From: Craterostigma plantagineum
Taxonomy: Eukaryota > Streptophyta > Magnoliopsida > Lamiales > Linderniaceae
Assembly: GCA_027422505.1 (NCBI GenBank)
Contig: JAPQWV010001390.1
Location: forward strand, 1-64,000
Direction: 5' to 3'
DNA: 64,000 bases
Below, piece after piece: positions 37,916-50,571 of the stretch (the stretch's first letter is position 1; each line of letters starts with the position of its first letter). The notes under the pieces were generated by a model that was not told the DNA's origin, ran no database searches, and worked only from the letters and a program-made list of their open reading frames with translations. A program made the position numbers and the translations under genes.

Positions 37916-39386
37916 TTCTACAAGTCAAAACAACATGTCAGCATAACGTCGAACACATGGACTGCGAGTAGAATTTTTTCTAAATTCAGACGCTGCAACG
38001 TAGATTTAGTTACAACACAAAAATGAGATTTATCGACACATAAACCTCACAGACCTAGATGAAATCAAACAAGGGGAAGAACATGAGAAAGCAAACTTTT
38101 CACTTGCAAAATAAGCGCAAAGATATCAGCAGCCAGAGTCAAATTCAAGCTACAACACGGTCCGAGAAACAAGATTATGCAGATGATTAAGAAGAGATAA
38201 GCTTTACACACCAAGCGATCGGCGACCAATCGATTAGCTAAAGTAGAGAATTATCCTTCGAAGAAAAAAAGAAGCTGAGAATAGACTAGAGAATAGTGAC
38301 GACATCGCACTATTACCTCTTTGTTTGGCTACCGAAACTACCGGTAATGTTCAACGTTGACTTCATACTAATTCAATAGTCAATAAGGGCGTGCGAACCT
38401 GAAATAGCCGGTGTGCACTGTTGACTGCGTTAAGATTTAAAATCGATCCTACTCTGTAATATTAAGTTTACTGTGAAAAACAACCGAAGCGTCTCGACTT
38501 TGAGTCTTGAAGTATTATTTATTACTAGTCCCGATTAGCGTGCTTAACTATATAAATCTATAATATTACTTATTTTAAATTTAATAGGTGAAATTAATAT
38601 GTTGGGATTAATTTTATATAATTTTTAAGAAATTAAAAAATAATTTAAGGATGTAATGATGATAATATTAAAATTAGGTGAATGGTAATTTGTGGCTGTC
38701 ACACAAAATAATTTAGAAGCCTCTTTTAATATAATAGAAAGATATTTGATTATATATGCGGTTTTGTATTATATTCTAGACGATATTTGAAAATCTTGGG
38801 ACAAAAGGGAACAAACGCGTTTACCCATCCCATATTTACCAGGTCAACTTCAATATATAAATCATATTATACATTATGTTGGGACTTGGCTAGGGCGTCT
38901 GAAAGAGTCGTGCGACTTTGTCGTAGGTTTGCTATATTTAGGCGTAGTTAATCAACCATGTAATGAACAATAGAAAAGAAAAACAAAGCTACTTCGTAGA
39001 CGTTGAAAAGCGTACAAACCGTCAAGCTCGGTAATACTTTCGCCTCTTTCTCTTATCGTCAACTCTTCCATTCCCAAAAGGTAGATAGATATTATATTTA
39101 AAAAGAAGCAAGTGTGTATATATATATACATAGACACCCCCAGCCCGACCTATGTGTCCGCACATGTAGAGTTAGTTGTCTTGTCTGTACGCACGCATAG
39201 GTTCGTAAATCCTAAGAATATACAATACACAGTGTCTTTCTTTCTTCAGGTACATTCTTTTGTCGTTTCTTTCTTTCTTACTTTCTCGCCGTTATAGTCT
39301 CTCTCTATGTCGGGCGGTGAATTAATTTTGTGTTTGATTAATCTTTGCAGCTCTGACTAATAAAGGATACACACATAAAGGATTAA
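37916..39386. other. Intergenic: HMGB and kinase 5' regions
   Basis: No gene is seen. The left 400 bases belong to the HMGB 5' UTR and promoter. The middle (38450-38900) is very AT-rich. The right part, ending with a pyrimidine-rich leader near 39230-39300, belongs to the kinase gene. TATATATATAC at 39118-39128 is a possible TATA region. Confidence 0.5.
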
Positions 39387-41172
39387 ATGGGTTTCTCTTG
39401 TTGTTTCCGTTTCCGCAGCGAAGAAGAGACTGCAAACGAAGGTCAAGGTTAGCAGATTAGTACAAAATCGTTCAATTGAAGCCCCGATTTGTCCATCATT
39501 AATCTGATAAAGTCTTGATTGGTTTTTTTTTTTTTTTTTTTTTTTTAGCAGGTATAGAAACGAACAGCAGCGTTAGGCTTTTTACTTACAATTCGTTGAG
39601 ATCAGCTTCGAATCACTTCCATCCTTCAAACAAGATAGGCCGAGGTGGCTTCGGCGTAGTCTATAAGGGAGTATTAAGGGATGGAACCACTAAAGTGGCC
39701 ATAAAGTGCCTTTCGGCGGAATCAAAGCAAGGGACGAACGAATTTCTGACCGAACTCAACATGATATCCGCCGTCCGCCATCCCAACCTCGTACAGCTCG
39801 TCGGCTGCTGCGTCGAGGACGCCCACAGAATATTGGTTTACGAGTATTTGGAGAACAACAGCCTCGCCACCGCCTTATTAGGTATTAAAATAACTGTTGT
39901 GTGTCAAATTCAAGTCCCACGTCGGATAATTAAAAAGATTACTAGTGGTTTATAAGATTCTCGACTAACTCTCTGCGGTGCCAATTGGTTTTGGGGAGTA
40001 ATTTTTTTGTTCGAGTGAGGTCCTTTTACGAAAAATATTGGGTATTTTTTTTTTTCTTCAGGTTCGAACGGTGGAGGACAAGAACGCCTCGATTGGTCTA
40101 AGAGGGCGGCGATATGTATCGGCACGGCGCGCGGCCTATCGTTCCTCCACGAGGAAGCCGAGCCGAGCATCGTTCATCGGGACATAAAGGCCAGCAACGT
40201 ACTCCTTGACGAGAACTTCCTTCCCAAGATTGGGGATTTCGGGCTGGCCAAGCTGTTCCCCGACAACGTCACACATATTAGCACGAGAGTCGCCGGGACG
40301 TTGTAAGCATTGCATGTCTTTTTTCCTCATACCCATTTCGCAAAAATGTCGAATCATCCTCGAAAAACGCCGTTGTCCTTATTTCAGAGGTTATCTGGCT
40401 CCCGAATACGCGAGCTTCGGGAAGCTCACGAAGAAGGCGGACGTGTACAGCTTTGGTGTGCTATTGCTCGAGATAGTGAGCGGGAAAAGCAGCAGCAAAG
40501 CCGGCTTCGGAGACGATTACATGCTTCTCCTCGAATGGGTAAGCATACTTACCTCTTTTAATACTGGGGCGGTTCTAGAAGGTCCACTAACCCCTCGGAA
40601 CGAACGAAAACGCCCTCCCTACCAAGAATATGGGCTACTTCCCCTATTGTCAGTTGGTTTTAGAGTGTAACCCCGTGGAATTATGAATTTGGGCTCTAAA
40701 ACAAGACTAAAATGGGGATTTTATTCCCAACAAGCAAGCCACTTGACCAAACCCATGAATGAGTTGTAAGGATTTTATTCTCTCGGTGTCTGTGCAGGCT
40801 TGGAAATTGTACACGGAAGGTCGACTCTTGGAGATCGTCGACGAAGACCTGGTGGAATACCCGGAGGAAGAAGCCGTAAGGTTCTTGAAAGTCGCATTGT
40901 TTTGCACGCAGGCGGCCGCTCAGCACAGGCCAGACATGAAACAAGTCGTGAAGATGCTGACGTCCCCGGGCGTCGGCCTAAACGAGAAGATGCTCTCAGA
41001 GCCGGGATTGTATAGGTCGTCCAAGTCCGAGGACGAAGGCCGCAGTAGTCTGAGGGTCTCTTCTGCGCCATCGTCGTCGAACAAAGGCAAGCAATCGATC
41101 GGCGCCGTAAATTCGAATTCGAACCAGTTGGATGGTAATTCTGATACTATTACAGAGATGGTTCCTAGGTAA
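39387..41172 (+). CDS. Receptor-like cytoplasmic Ser/Thr kinase (CRPK1-like)
   Basis: Membrane-anchored cytoplasmic kinase without an ectodomain, similar to the At1g16670 (CRPK1) group. Exons: 39387-39447, 39552-39881, 40062-40302, 40388-40538, 40798-41172; 385 residues, intact. It starts MGFSCCFRF: Gly2 for N-myristoylation and Cys5/Cys6 for palmitoylation. The kinase domain shows the Gly loop [12 protein letters not shown], the Lys in KVAIKCL, the catalytic loop [16 protein letters not shown] with the Arg-Asp pair, the DFG motif in [12 protein letters not shown], and the activation segment ending [21 protein letters not shown] Ser-rich tail ([20 protein letters not shown]) is a likely phosphorylation region. 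Intron 1 ends in a T-run of over 20 bases before the AGCAG acceptor. Confidence 0.94.
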
Positions 41173-41551
41173 TAAACAGATAGGTCAGGTTTTCAGTTCA
41201 AAGCCATGACTTGTCTAAGTTAGCTAGCATACCTCAATGCTAATTTCATTCATTCTTTCACTAAATGGCAAAAATTTGTAAAGTGGTTTAGCCCTTGCTT
41301 CCATGCATCAGTAAATGGGCCCTTAATGGGCCAAAAATCTACACATACGGCACACGTTACGAGAGGCCCATGAGATAATCTTTGTCTTCCCAAATTTGCA
41401 AAAGAAAACAAACGGCAAAATTGAAACACAGATAATTGAACGAGATAATGTAAAGTGTATCATGCGGTCTAAAAATCGAACATACCTTCTTCAGTCTCTG
41501 GCTATTTTCCCGTTTTCCTTTTCAGTTTAAGCACTCCATCAGCATAACGCT
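41173..41551. promoter_or_regulatory. Kinase 3' flank and promoter of the next gene
   Basis: TGGGCCC, TGGGCC and AGGCCCA lie within about 55 bases (41317-41370), a site II cluster about 200 bases before the next start codon. No separate gene is seen. Confidence 0.5.
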
Positions 41552-42434
41552 ATGATATCTCTGAAGTCAATTCAAACATGCTTCACTCCAAGCATTGGTC
41601 TCTTCCACGAGAGAGATTCCCTTCGAAAGAAGAGAAGACTCAGAATCTCCTTCTGTAAACCCAACGATTCGAATGATTCCGATCAAGAATCTCCAAAACC
41701 CGAAGGAGACATTCAAAAGCAAGAGCTACTGGTCAGAATTGCATTGCTTCAGGCGCAAAAAGTTCGTCTCACCGATTACCTAGACGAAAGATCGGCATAT
41801 CTTACCCAGTTTGCCGAAGAAGCCAATGCAGAGATTGATCAGATTGGTGAAAACGCTCTCAAAGAATTGGATGAAGCTGGTTTCAGGGTGGGCCTTGTTC
41901 TTTACGTCCTGTCATTAAATTAGCTGGTTAATTTGAAGTTTGGTAGAAATAAACAGGTTTTTGCTTTTTATTTTTTTTACCGAGCAGATCATGGAGAACA
42001 TAGAAAGCAAGATGCAGGCTTTCGAAGAATCCGTAGAGTTAAACAAGATGGAGATTGAAGAGAGTGAGAAGAAGTTGACTGATTTCGAAGATAAAATCGA
42101 GAAAGATCGAAACGAAGGGATGTTCTTTAAAAACCTGAGGCAGAAGGGTCCAATTGATATGGAAAAGGCTAAAGAAGAAGCAGAGAAGATTAGGGAAGCG
42201 GCGACGAACAGTGCAGGATCGGAAGTAAGGCGAAACATATACCTTGCATTGATTGGTTTGGTAGTCTTCGAACTCTTCGAAGCTTCGATCGCTCCAACGT
42301 CAGACTGGAGAAAGATTGGAATCCTCGGGGCGGTTCTTGTGGGATTATCTTCTCAACTCTTCTACGAACAAAAAATGTTATCTGAAACCAAGAAAACAGA
42401 GGCAGAAGAACAAGAGGTGAATGATAAAAAATAG
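41552..42434 (+). CDS. Unrecognised coiled-coil protein with C-terminal membrane segments, probably plastid
   Basis: I do not recognise this family. Exons: 41552-41887 and 41988-42434 give 260 residues in an intact frame. The first about 45 residues are rich in Ser, Arg and Phe with few acidic residues (SLKSIQTCFTPSIG, then KKRRLRISFC), like a chloroplast transit peptide. Residues about 60-190 are a highly charged helix-forming coil (KQELLVRIALLQAQKVRLTD, ESEKKLTDFEDKIEKDRNEG, KAKEEAEKIREAATNS). Two hydrophobic helices follow, IYLALIGLVVFELFEASI and KIGILGAVLVGLSSQLFY, then a charged tail ending EVNDKK. A thylakoid or envelope scaffold is possible, but this is inference only. Confidence 0.75.
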
Positions 42435-43668
42435 ATAAAAAGAGTTGGGATATAATCCATCAGCACCCATGTTTGCTTTTATGAATGCAAGTTCTGTGGG
42501 CAAATAGTTATTTCAAGTTGTAAATCAACAAGCAAATGAAGCTGATGGTGCCACAGCCAAAAACAGAGTTACCATGAGGAAAAATTACTACTCATCGAAC
42601 CATATAACACGAGGAAGCATCAGGACTTGTCGAGCTTTCAACCGAATTTCGCGCTGAGTTATAACTCCAGACAAAATACTAATATTTGGAGCTGATACAT
42701 CAGGCTGATGCTGCTGTTGCATCATGCTTAGTAGTCTGGTGTTAGAGCTATGACCACCAAAACCATATTAATGCCGATGCTTTAATGGAGAATTCGCAAT
42801 GCTAAACAAAGCATGGATGTATTGTGCAGTGAATGAGGAATTTCAATCACGTATGGCTTAACTCACACAGAAGAGTGAAGGCATTCCATGGCACGTATAT
42901 CAAGAACCAAAGACGAAAAGAACAGCCTTTATGAGGCTCGCAAACATTATTACTTCTATGGATGCCTCTGTCACGCATTTCGTCAAACACTCCACAACCC
43001 TACCATGAAACGAACCGATCAATCAAAATTAAATAACTTAGATCCATCGAAAAACATGAACCAAGGCTGCCGACCGATTTCTAATACCTCGTCATTGTCC
43101 AGACTCTCCTCATTCATCGAGCGCTTCACTGATACAGTTACTGACTGATGGAAGGAACATAGAAGGATACCTATTTTACAATGTTAGTGATATAAAACAT
43201 ATAAATATTAATTAATTTAAAATTCGAATTTTTTTTAAAGGAATCGGGAAATATAAAAACTAGTTCGGGTTCCGCTAAAACATCGTTCATCAACCTAAAA
43301 ATCATGCTAATATACACTTGCGTTGGTGGAAAATTTTGTTGTATCTTTGTGTTTTACACAAATATGTAGTAGTTTCAAATCTCCTACACCGTGTGTATGT
43401 AAATTAAGCTATGAAAAGTACGTAGTATAAATGAACGTAGTTCAAATTGCGATGGAATTTCAAGCGCCATAATACATCAGATCAGACAATTATGCATAGC
43501 TTCAAAGAAGGGAAGATAATTCGGAAAAAAAAAAAAATATAAACATGATAAGCTTTCGCCCTTCATCAACTAAGTTTCTGGCCAAAAAGAAACCTTCAAT
43601 AACTCACTATTACAGTTCTTTCTTCTATTCGATGACACAAGTGCATGTTATTAGCTCTAAATCACAAG
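42435..43668. other. Intergenic with a possible gene remnant
   Basis: The part from 42590 to 43150 carries coding-like fragments on the minus strand (listed separately). From 43150 to 43668 the sequence is AT-rich and shows no gene; the 3' UTR of DEX1 must lie at its right edge. Confidence 0.5.
42590..43150 (-). pseudogene. Possible gene remnant of unknown family
   Basis: On the minus strand a clean open stretch at about 42750-42594 reads GFGGHSSNTRLLSMMQQQHQ, then ILSGVITQREIRLKARQ, and ends LPRVIWFDE before a stop. About 350 bases upstream another coding-like piece (VSVKRSMNEESLDNDE) ends exactly at a GAG/GTATTA donor (about 43087). I see no start codon or promoter linking them and do not recognise the protein. 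It may be the 3' end of a decayed gene, or a short real gene whose 5' part I failed to assemble. Confidence 0.3.
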
Positions 43669-46600
43669 TCAGTCGGTGTTCCGAGAAAAGGAAGGCAAAG
43701 GCATTCCTCCTTGCGGGCGAAGGATGACGAGGATGCCAAACATTCCAAGCATTGGAAGTACAAGAAGCCATTTCAGCAGCTTGTAATAATATAAATGGAA
43801 TGTAAGAGAGAACTCATCCGAAAAGTAAAGCCCATTCTTGTCGGTCATCTCCACCACTACGGCGCCAGAAGTCCTCACTCCAACAGTTGGCAGTTTCATT
43901 CGATACTTACCAGGGCGATCGTATGTTTGGTTTTGCCTAATCGTTCTATCTCCTTGGTAATTACCAGGAACCATCAAATTTACCTGTGGGTTTTTCAAGT
44001 AACAAGAGCATTAAACTATGGAAGGACTCGTAAATTTTTGCATGACGTGAGAGGTGGAGAAAGCATATTGAATTATGTACCGTGACATTATAAGGTGCTT
44101 GGGAGCCTGATGGGAATCTGTACTTGTCAACAACTTCAAATTCAACCCAAAAGTGCTTTCCTTCTTCATCTCGAAAAGCACGTGATGACGGAGTGACATA
44201 AATTCCTTGGCGATTATAACGGTGTGCTACGTTATTTCTCCCTTGAGTAGGTGATCTCCAAGCCTAGAAATTACCGATTTTGAGTTTCTACAGAGATCGA
44301 CTAAGGGGAGACAAAAGACAAAAAATGTGGCCAGCATATACTACCTTGAGAGGGTGATGTGGAGAAGGAGTTGAAAAACAAAATACATTGCCATTCATGG
44401 TAGTAACTATAAGATCAAGATCATCGCCACCATCCACATTGTCGGCTAAAACCATGCTATACCTGTGATTTAGGAATGAAATATGTTAGGCAAACTGCCG
44501 AATGGCAAAATGTTAAGAATGATCGAAGTTCGAGTAATCTTACGATGTTTCACCGATATCAACGACGTCAGCACATGAAGTGGGTCCATCTATGACGTAC
44601 AAATACCCGTCGAATGATGTGCCAACAATTGAGAGGCCCTTTTTCTTCTCCCCACGTTTACTCAGGTCAACTAGAAGGATTTGATTCATGATCCTACCGT
44701 GCGTCCTATAAGGATAAGGCCGCACAAATGATCCATCCTTACCACTTAGAACATATATATTCCCAGATATGGTTGGAATGACGACATCAGTGTGGCCATC
44801 GCCATCTACATCTCCAAAGCTAGGGCCCTGAGAAATACACGGGTTGCTTGCTATGAGCACAGAGAGAATTTTAAGTTTAACCCGTTAAGTGTTGTACTGT
44901 CGCAGCTCACCTGGGGTATAAGGCTCTTAATATGTGTTTCCCAAATTTCTTTTCCTTGGGAAGTCCAAGCTGCAACATTTCCATGCACATCAGTTGTCAC
45001 CAGTTCAATCTTTCCATCGTCATTGATATCAGCTGCTGCCACTGCTCCTTGAATTTCAGCCATTTCAAGGGGAAACTTATCTCTAACATTGCCTGAATCA
45101 GGAAAACTCGTAATGTAAGTACTGCAATAAAGGTTGAGCGAATGGGATTGTGCAAGGATCCTCACCTTTGTGGTCCAACACATAAAACAAGCCAAAAGAA
45201 GTTCCAATAAGGATGTCCAAGTTCCCATCTCCATCTAAATCAACAACTGTGGGAGAAGAATATATGTATGCTCGGAAGTTTCCAGAGTAGGTGCTTTGAT
45301 CCAGTTGAGTATGCCATTTAACTTGCTTTGTATCGAGATTGAAAACAACAATCCCACCAGCAACATACTTTTCAATATCGATACCATTAAGTTCCTTCAA
45401 ATGCTCAGGGTTGTCATAGTACCTGTCAAACTAAAAGTTGGTAAACAGAAAATCTGCAAGTTCATAAATCAAGCATTTAACTCTACAAAAGCATAATAAT
45501 TATATACTTTCCGAGACTAGCAAGAAAAGAGCACCTAATGTTATTCTGCAGAACAGATCGAAGAAATCGATATTGACTAGAAAGACATCACTACAGAAAT
45601 ATTTTCCATTCAAGGAGGGAAGCTTACTCTCGATCAAAGAAGTAAGACACAGCAATGATCATCTCAGATACTCCATCATTGTCTATGTCCGCTATGACCT
45701 ACAAGAGGGATTATAAGAACAACCAATTGATAACAAAAAGCAAAAAACTCTAGGCTAATTTCAATGGTCACCAACTTACAGGAGTTGACAGAATATGTGC
45801 ATCAACATGAACATAATCTTCCAATTTTTCATGTTGTGCCTCAGTCCAATCCTCATCTCCCCACATGGATTCATCAACATAATCGTCATAATCATAGTTA
45901 TACTCATCAGCCAGTTCATCGTTATTCCTGAACAACTCAAAAGATGAATCTGCATCTGCTTCAAGACCTCCATTGTTTTCAACTGTTGCTGAGTGGGCAT
46001 CCTCATTGCCCTTGGAATCGTTATCTTCAAGAAGCCTTCTTGTGGTTTTTCCACTTTCAGTACCACCCGTGTGCTCAGATCCAAAGGCTGATGTATTATT
46101 TCCACTATGTGGCATCTGAATGTTCTCATTCGGTTGAGTGTCATTCTTTCCTTCGTTTGCAACATTCGATGCATTCAGCTGATTGTGTTGAGAATCAGCA
46201 GTAGTTGTGTTCTTCGATGCATCAGTGTGGAGTTCGGGGACAGGGTTAGATTCGTTCATAGAGTCATGGTGAACTTCTGATGCAATACTTGTCGCATTAG
46301 CAGCAGGTGTACTTCCAACATTGTCTGAGACAAGTTTTGAAATAGATTTAATGCATGCATTCGAAGAACCAACAATAGTATCATAATATCATTAATAACG
46401 AACAACCACAGTGAAAATACATAACACTGCACCACATGAGAACAGCATTCATTCCCACTGCTTCAAGGCTGTTGCCTGTGGTATCTAAGAGCTAAAATTA
46501 AACGTCATACTTAAGAATAAGATAACATACGATTCAGCGAGTCCGTAAGAGCATCCTGGACAAGTTGGTCATCATGAACATCTGGGTGGGAGCGGTCTAC

Positions 46601-47809
46601 AGGATCAGGATGCAAGCCCACAAACCAATCCTTCTTCATTTTCAATCTTGAAACTTCCAATTTATCAGACATCAAGTATCCTGAAACCCTATGTTTTAAT
46701 AGAAAAAGCAGACTGAGTCAAGATTTTAACAGAACCATCCCCATTGGAGCATTCAAGAATACCACATGTTACCTGAAAAAGAGCACTTCACCATTGTAGG
46801 TGGCCAAAGCAATTTCTCTAACCCCATCCTTATCAATGTCATAGAGAAGTGGACTAGAGTGGACAGTTGACTGATGAAAAGCAGGCCATCCTGGTATAAA
46901 AAAAAAGTTTTCAAAAGTCAGAACAAAGTAATAATCCACTGGGTTCGAGACCGTTTCACTACCAGATTCTTCACCAGCTCAATTAATGATTGATAGCCAG
47001 TGACTAAATAAATGTGTGCTCGTTCTTAGACATAGAATCGTTTTTTAAAAGAAACAACAGAAAATTTCTTAACAAACAATAACTCAAACCTGGCAATTTA
47101 TCTCCATCAGAACCTTCAAGTACTTCCAAGTAGTGCACGAAGGAAGGAACCACAACTTCAAGCTTTCCATCACTGTCCATAACCCATAAAATCACCAGCA
47201 ATTTTACAAAGCAATTTAAAGAACGGCAATATAAATAAGCTCCAACACACCTATCACACAAGGAAAATTTACTACTAGCGATAATTTCGTAAAATTTATG
47301 GATATCGCCACACGAAAAAGACGAAAGTGCAAAAAGTAGGCAGCTCTCTAACCCTCACCTGTTTATATCCGCAATTAAAGGTGAAGCGTAAATGCTAGAG
47401 CTCACTTCACTTTGCCACCTCAACTCCAAATGTTGTGGACATTGCGTATTCAGCAGCTCATCCTCATCACTGATCATTAACACCCGAAAAAGGAAGTTAA
47501 CAAACCGATAGTTCCACATACCCATCTACTACAAACGTAATGTCACTTAATTAAATACAAGCAATCCACAAAGAACTTATCGGCTGTGAATCCTTCGACA
47601 TATCCACTCTCAACACAGACGAATAGATAAAAAGAAATGTTAATTGCCCATTTAGAAGCTTACAAGTTGGGATAACCAAGGGCGTCATCGGTGGCCTGAC
47701 GCTCACGAAACTTGTTCTTATCCCCTTCCTCTGATTGCGACTCGACACAATCCAGACTCAGTAGAGCGGAAACAACTAAAATAACAAGTAAAAACCTCGG
47801 ATTTTTCAT
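43669..47809 (-). CDS. DEX1: DEX1 (DEFECTIVE IN EXINE FORMATION 1), FG-GAP membrane protein
   Basis: Integrin-alpha-like, calcium-binding membrane protein needed for pollen wall (exine) patterning. About 13 exons, approximately: 47809-47665, 47470-47359, 47176-47090, 46891-46774, 46692-46531, 46325-45780, 45700-45629, 45422-45167, 45092-44911, 44829-44544, 44464-44345, 44263-44083, 43986-43669. It starts with a signal peptide ([20 protein letters not shown]). FG-GAP/VCBS units carry DxDxDG-type calcium loops: [50 protein letters not shown] and [13 protein letters not shown]. Exon 6 is a long acidic, low-complexity lumenal insert. One membrane helix ([16 protein letters not shown]) lies near the C terminus, which ends SFSRNTD. 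Outer exon borders are firm; some inner ones may be off by a few bases. Confidence 0.93.
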
Positions 47810-48292
47810 GAATCCAATTCTTTCACTGATTCAAGCCTACAAGTGCAATCGCTAAAGAAAGGCAGCTGAGATCGTGCGTGATCAAATCCCCTCGGAAGGG
47901 TTTTAAAGATCTGCGAACAGAATTAGCTCGGCTTGGAGTGGTTTCTTCTTTCGAGCTAAAATGTTTTCAGTCAATGGCTCCTCTTTCCCCAAACATTTCT
48001 ATTCAACAAGTCCTCGCGGTTACCACCGGCGATTTATTCAATCAAACGGTTTGGGCCTAGGCCCATATAAATAGTCGACGAGCCCAATATAAATTCGCTA
48101 ATATAAAATGAAAAACGCCATGTGTCCCTGATCCGAAAACTCCGTGCCAAACTTCCTTTTTCAACAGCTTTCCAAGTATCAAAGATTACCTTCGTCCTTC
48201 AAGTTATTGCTTAGCAGCTGCAATCAATTCTAGGGTTCTATTCTACCCATATAGAGAGAGGGAGAGAGAGAGAGTCTGATTTTGGCAGAAGG
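47810..48292. promoter_or_regulatory. Bidirectional promoter between DEX1 and the ataxin-3-like gene
   Basis: There are 483 bases between divergent start codons. A perfect 14-base palindrome TGGGCCTAGGCCCA lies at 48052-48065, joining two site II cores head to head, followed directly by TATAAATAG (48066-48074), a TATA-like box pointing rightward. A GA-rich 5' leader (48250-48275) precedes the ataxin-3-like ATG. Confidence 0.55.
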
Positions 48293-49283
48293 ATGAGCGA
48301 AGGAGCTGCGGCGGCGAGTAATGGCGGGATGTTGTACCACGAGGTACAAGAGTCGAAGCTTTGCGCGGTTCACTGCGTCAACACCGTGCTGCAGGGGCCT
48401 TTCTTCTCCGAGTTCGATTTCGCCGCCCTGGCGTCTGATCTTGACCAATCGGAGAGGCAAGTTATGATGGGCTCGGCCACCGGCGATTACACCCCTGAAC
48501 TCTCCCACAACGTCTCCCTCGATGGAAACTTCAGCATCCAGGTTTCGCACGATTACAGTCTTTTACTTAGTCGACAGAGTTAGAGATTGTGTGTGATTGC
48601 ATAGGAATCTATTTCAGTATTCGCGGATGCTGCTGCAGAAGCCGCAAAATAATTGCCTATGTGAAGTGTTTTATGATTTCAAATTCGATTCTATGAGTTA
48701 TGACAAACCCTTTTTCCCGCAGGTTTTGCAAAAAGCTTTGGAAGTATGGGATTTGCAGGTAATTCCTCTCGATAGCCCCGTGGCCGAGCCAGCGCAGATA
48801 GACCCTGAACTCGAAAACGCGTTCATCTGCCATTTGCAAGATCATTGGTTCTGCATCAGAAAAGTGAACGGCGAATGGTACAATTTCAATAGCCTCTTCG
48901 CAGCGCCCGAGCACCTATCCAAGTTCTACCTCTCTGCTTACCTCGATTCTTTGAAGAGCTCTGGGTGGAGCATCTTCTTGGTGAGGGGTAACTTTCCTAA
49001 AGAGTGTGCGCTGACTTCTTCTGAAGCCTCGAGTGGGTACGGGCAGTGGCTATTGCCCGAAGATGCAGAGAGAATCCTCAAGTCGAGCAGTTTGGCTTCT
49101 GGGGCTAGCGATCGACTGCATAATCAGTTTGGCGAAGGTGATAGTTCGTTGTTAGACGATGATGATGAAGATGAGGATTTGAAAGCTGCGATAGCTGCTA
49201 GTTTGATAGATTCTACGCCAGCAACTGCTGTGAAAGAGGAAGGTACAAATGAGGGTGAAAAGAGTGAAGAAAAGGCTTTGTAA
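48293..49283 (+). CDS. Ataxin-3 homologue (Josephin-domain deubiquitinase)
   Basis: Cysteine protease that trims ubiquitin chains. Exons: 48293-48541 and 48723-49283; 269 residues, intact. The Josephin domain starts YHEVQESKLCAVHCVNTVLQ; the catalytic Cys is in SKLCAVHC, preceded by the conserved Gln. The catalytic His and Asn are in HLQDHWFCIRKVNGEWYNFN. The segment SSGWSIFLVRGNFP closes the domain. A ubiquitin-interacting motif follows: DEDEDLKAAIAASLID (about residues 226-243). There is no polyglutamine tract. It is divergent from DEX1. Confidence 0.95.
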
Positions 49284-50571
49284 GGTAATGTACTGGTAAG
49301 AGATTACGGCTGTGATTATACATACGTACATTGGCTTGTTTGTTTACGTCTTTTTCCATAGCGAACAACTTCTTCATTAAGGATCCATTGTTCGTTATTC
49401 CGCAGTGGGCATAATTCTTGAACTAAAATTTCGTTCGTAAGTGTTGATCAAAGGCCAGGTTTTTCGTTTCTGCGTACTTGAGTTTCAAGACATGATTGAT
49501 CCAAGTTATTGCGCAAGAGTTATTGTAGTTTCTTCTTTATTTCATCTTATTGCGGGTCGAATCATGAACTTAAAAAGTCGTATGTAATTGGAACTGAACT
49601 GATATTCTGACTTTTTCATCTCTTCCCTTTTTTAGTAGGTAATAATACAACCATCATTAATTACTTCGAGATTTTTCGTTGTAAATTCCTTAATATTAAT
49701 GTAATTGGATGGCATGATGTCGGTTGACTTGATATTCGGGGCGAAACGACGGGTGAAGCCTGAACAGATATAATTCCAATTCAACGTTAGAAAAATATGA
49801 ATTGAAGAGGTTTACTTTTACTTTTCGAAACTAATTTTCGTCAACACTGATGCAATATATATAAGTTTCTTTTTTTTTTTGTCGACTAAATGCAATAATA
49901 CCTCATATTATAACCATGAAATCTGAAATAATATATTTTTTTTAATAGTAATGAACTTAAATTATATGAACTAGGGGAGAAAAGATGAAACAGAAGCCTT
50001 CCCATTACGTAAAATAGTATGTGAAATGTTCTTTCGTAATTCACACGCGTTTACTAATTAAGCCGCTTGAGACCATGTCAAGGAAATTAGAGAATCTTCC
50101 AAATGTAGGAATGTTCAAACTCATCGGACGTTTCGAACACGTTTTCTCGTCAACTATAAACTACATGCCTAATTTTCACGACCATTAAGCCCTATTTTAA
50201 ATCAACAACATACGACAAAATCACATCGTGAGTCGGTCTTCCTCAACGTAAACTTGCAATATGTACATAGAGTGTGTATTCAATAAATTAACAAAATCAT
50301 TGACAATACTATTAAAAGAAAAAACACGCGTGGAGCCCACCGCATCGAAGAACTGTCAAGCTTCCCACCATCTTCGTCATTACTAATATGTTTTTCTAAT
50401 TAAAAGTAAATGTAATAAAGCCCATGTCTCCACCCTATTTAAACAAGCCCCTCAAAGGCACATACTTACAAAGAAAAGGAAAGGAAAACCCTTTGATATT
50501 CCATCCATCGCTCTCCACATAATAAAGATTTCTGCATCACCAAGAAAACCCTTTCATCAAAGAAAAGAATA
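49284..50571. other. Intergenic before PAR1
   Basis: No gene is seen. A TATTTAAA box at about 50437-50444 is the likely TATA element of PAR1, 130 bases before its ATG. Confidence 0.5.

Noticed and set aside
42888..43148. An 86-codon plus-strand ORF as a gene
   Set aside because: It has no recognisable motif, and the opposite strand of the same region looks more coding-like.
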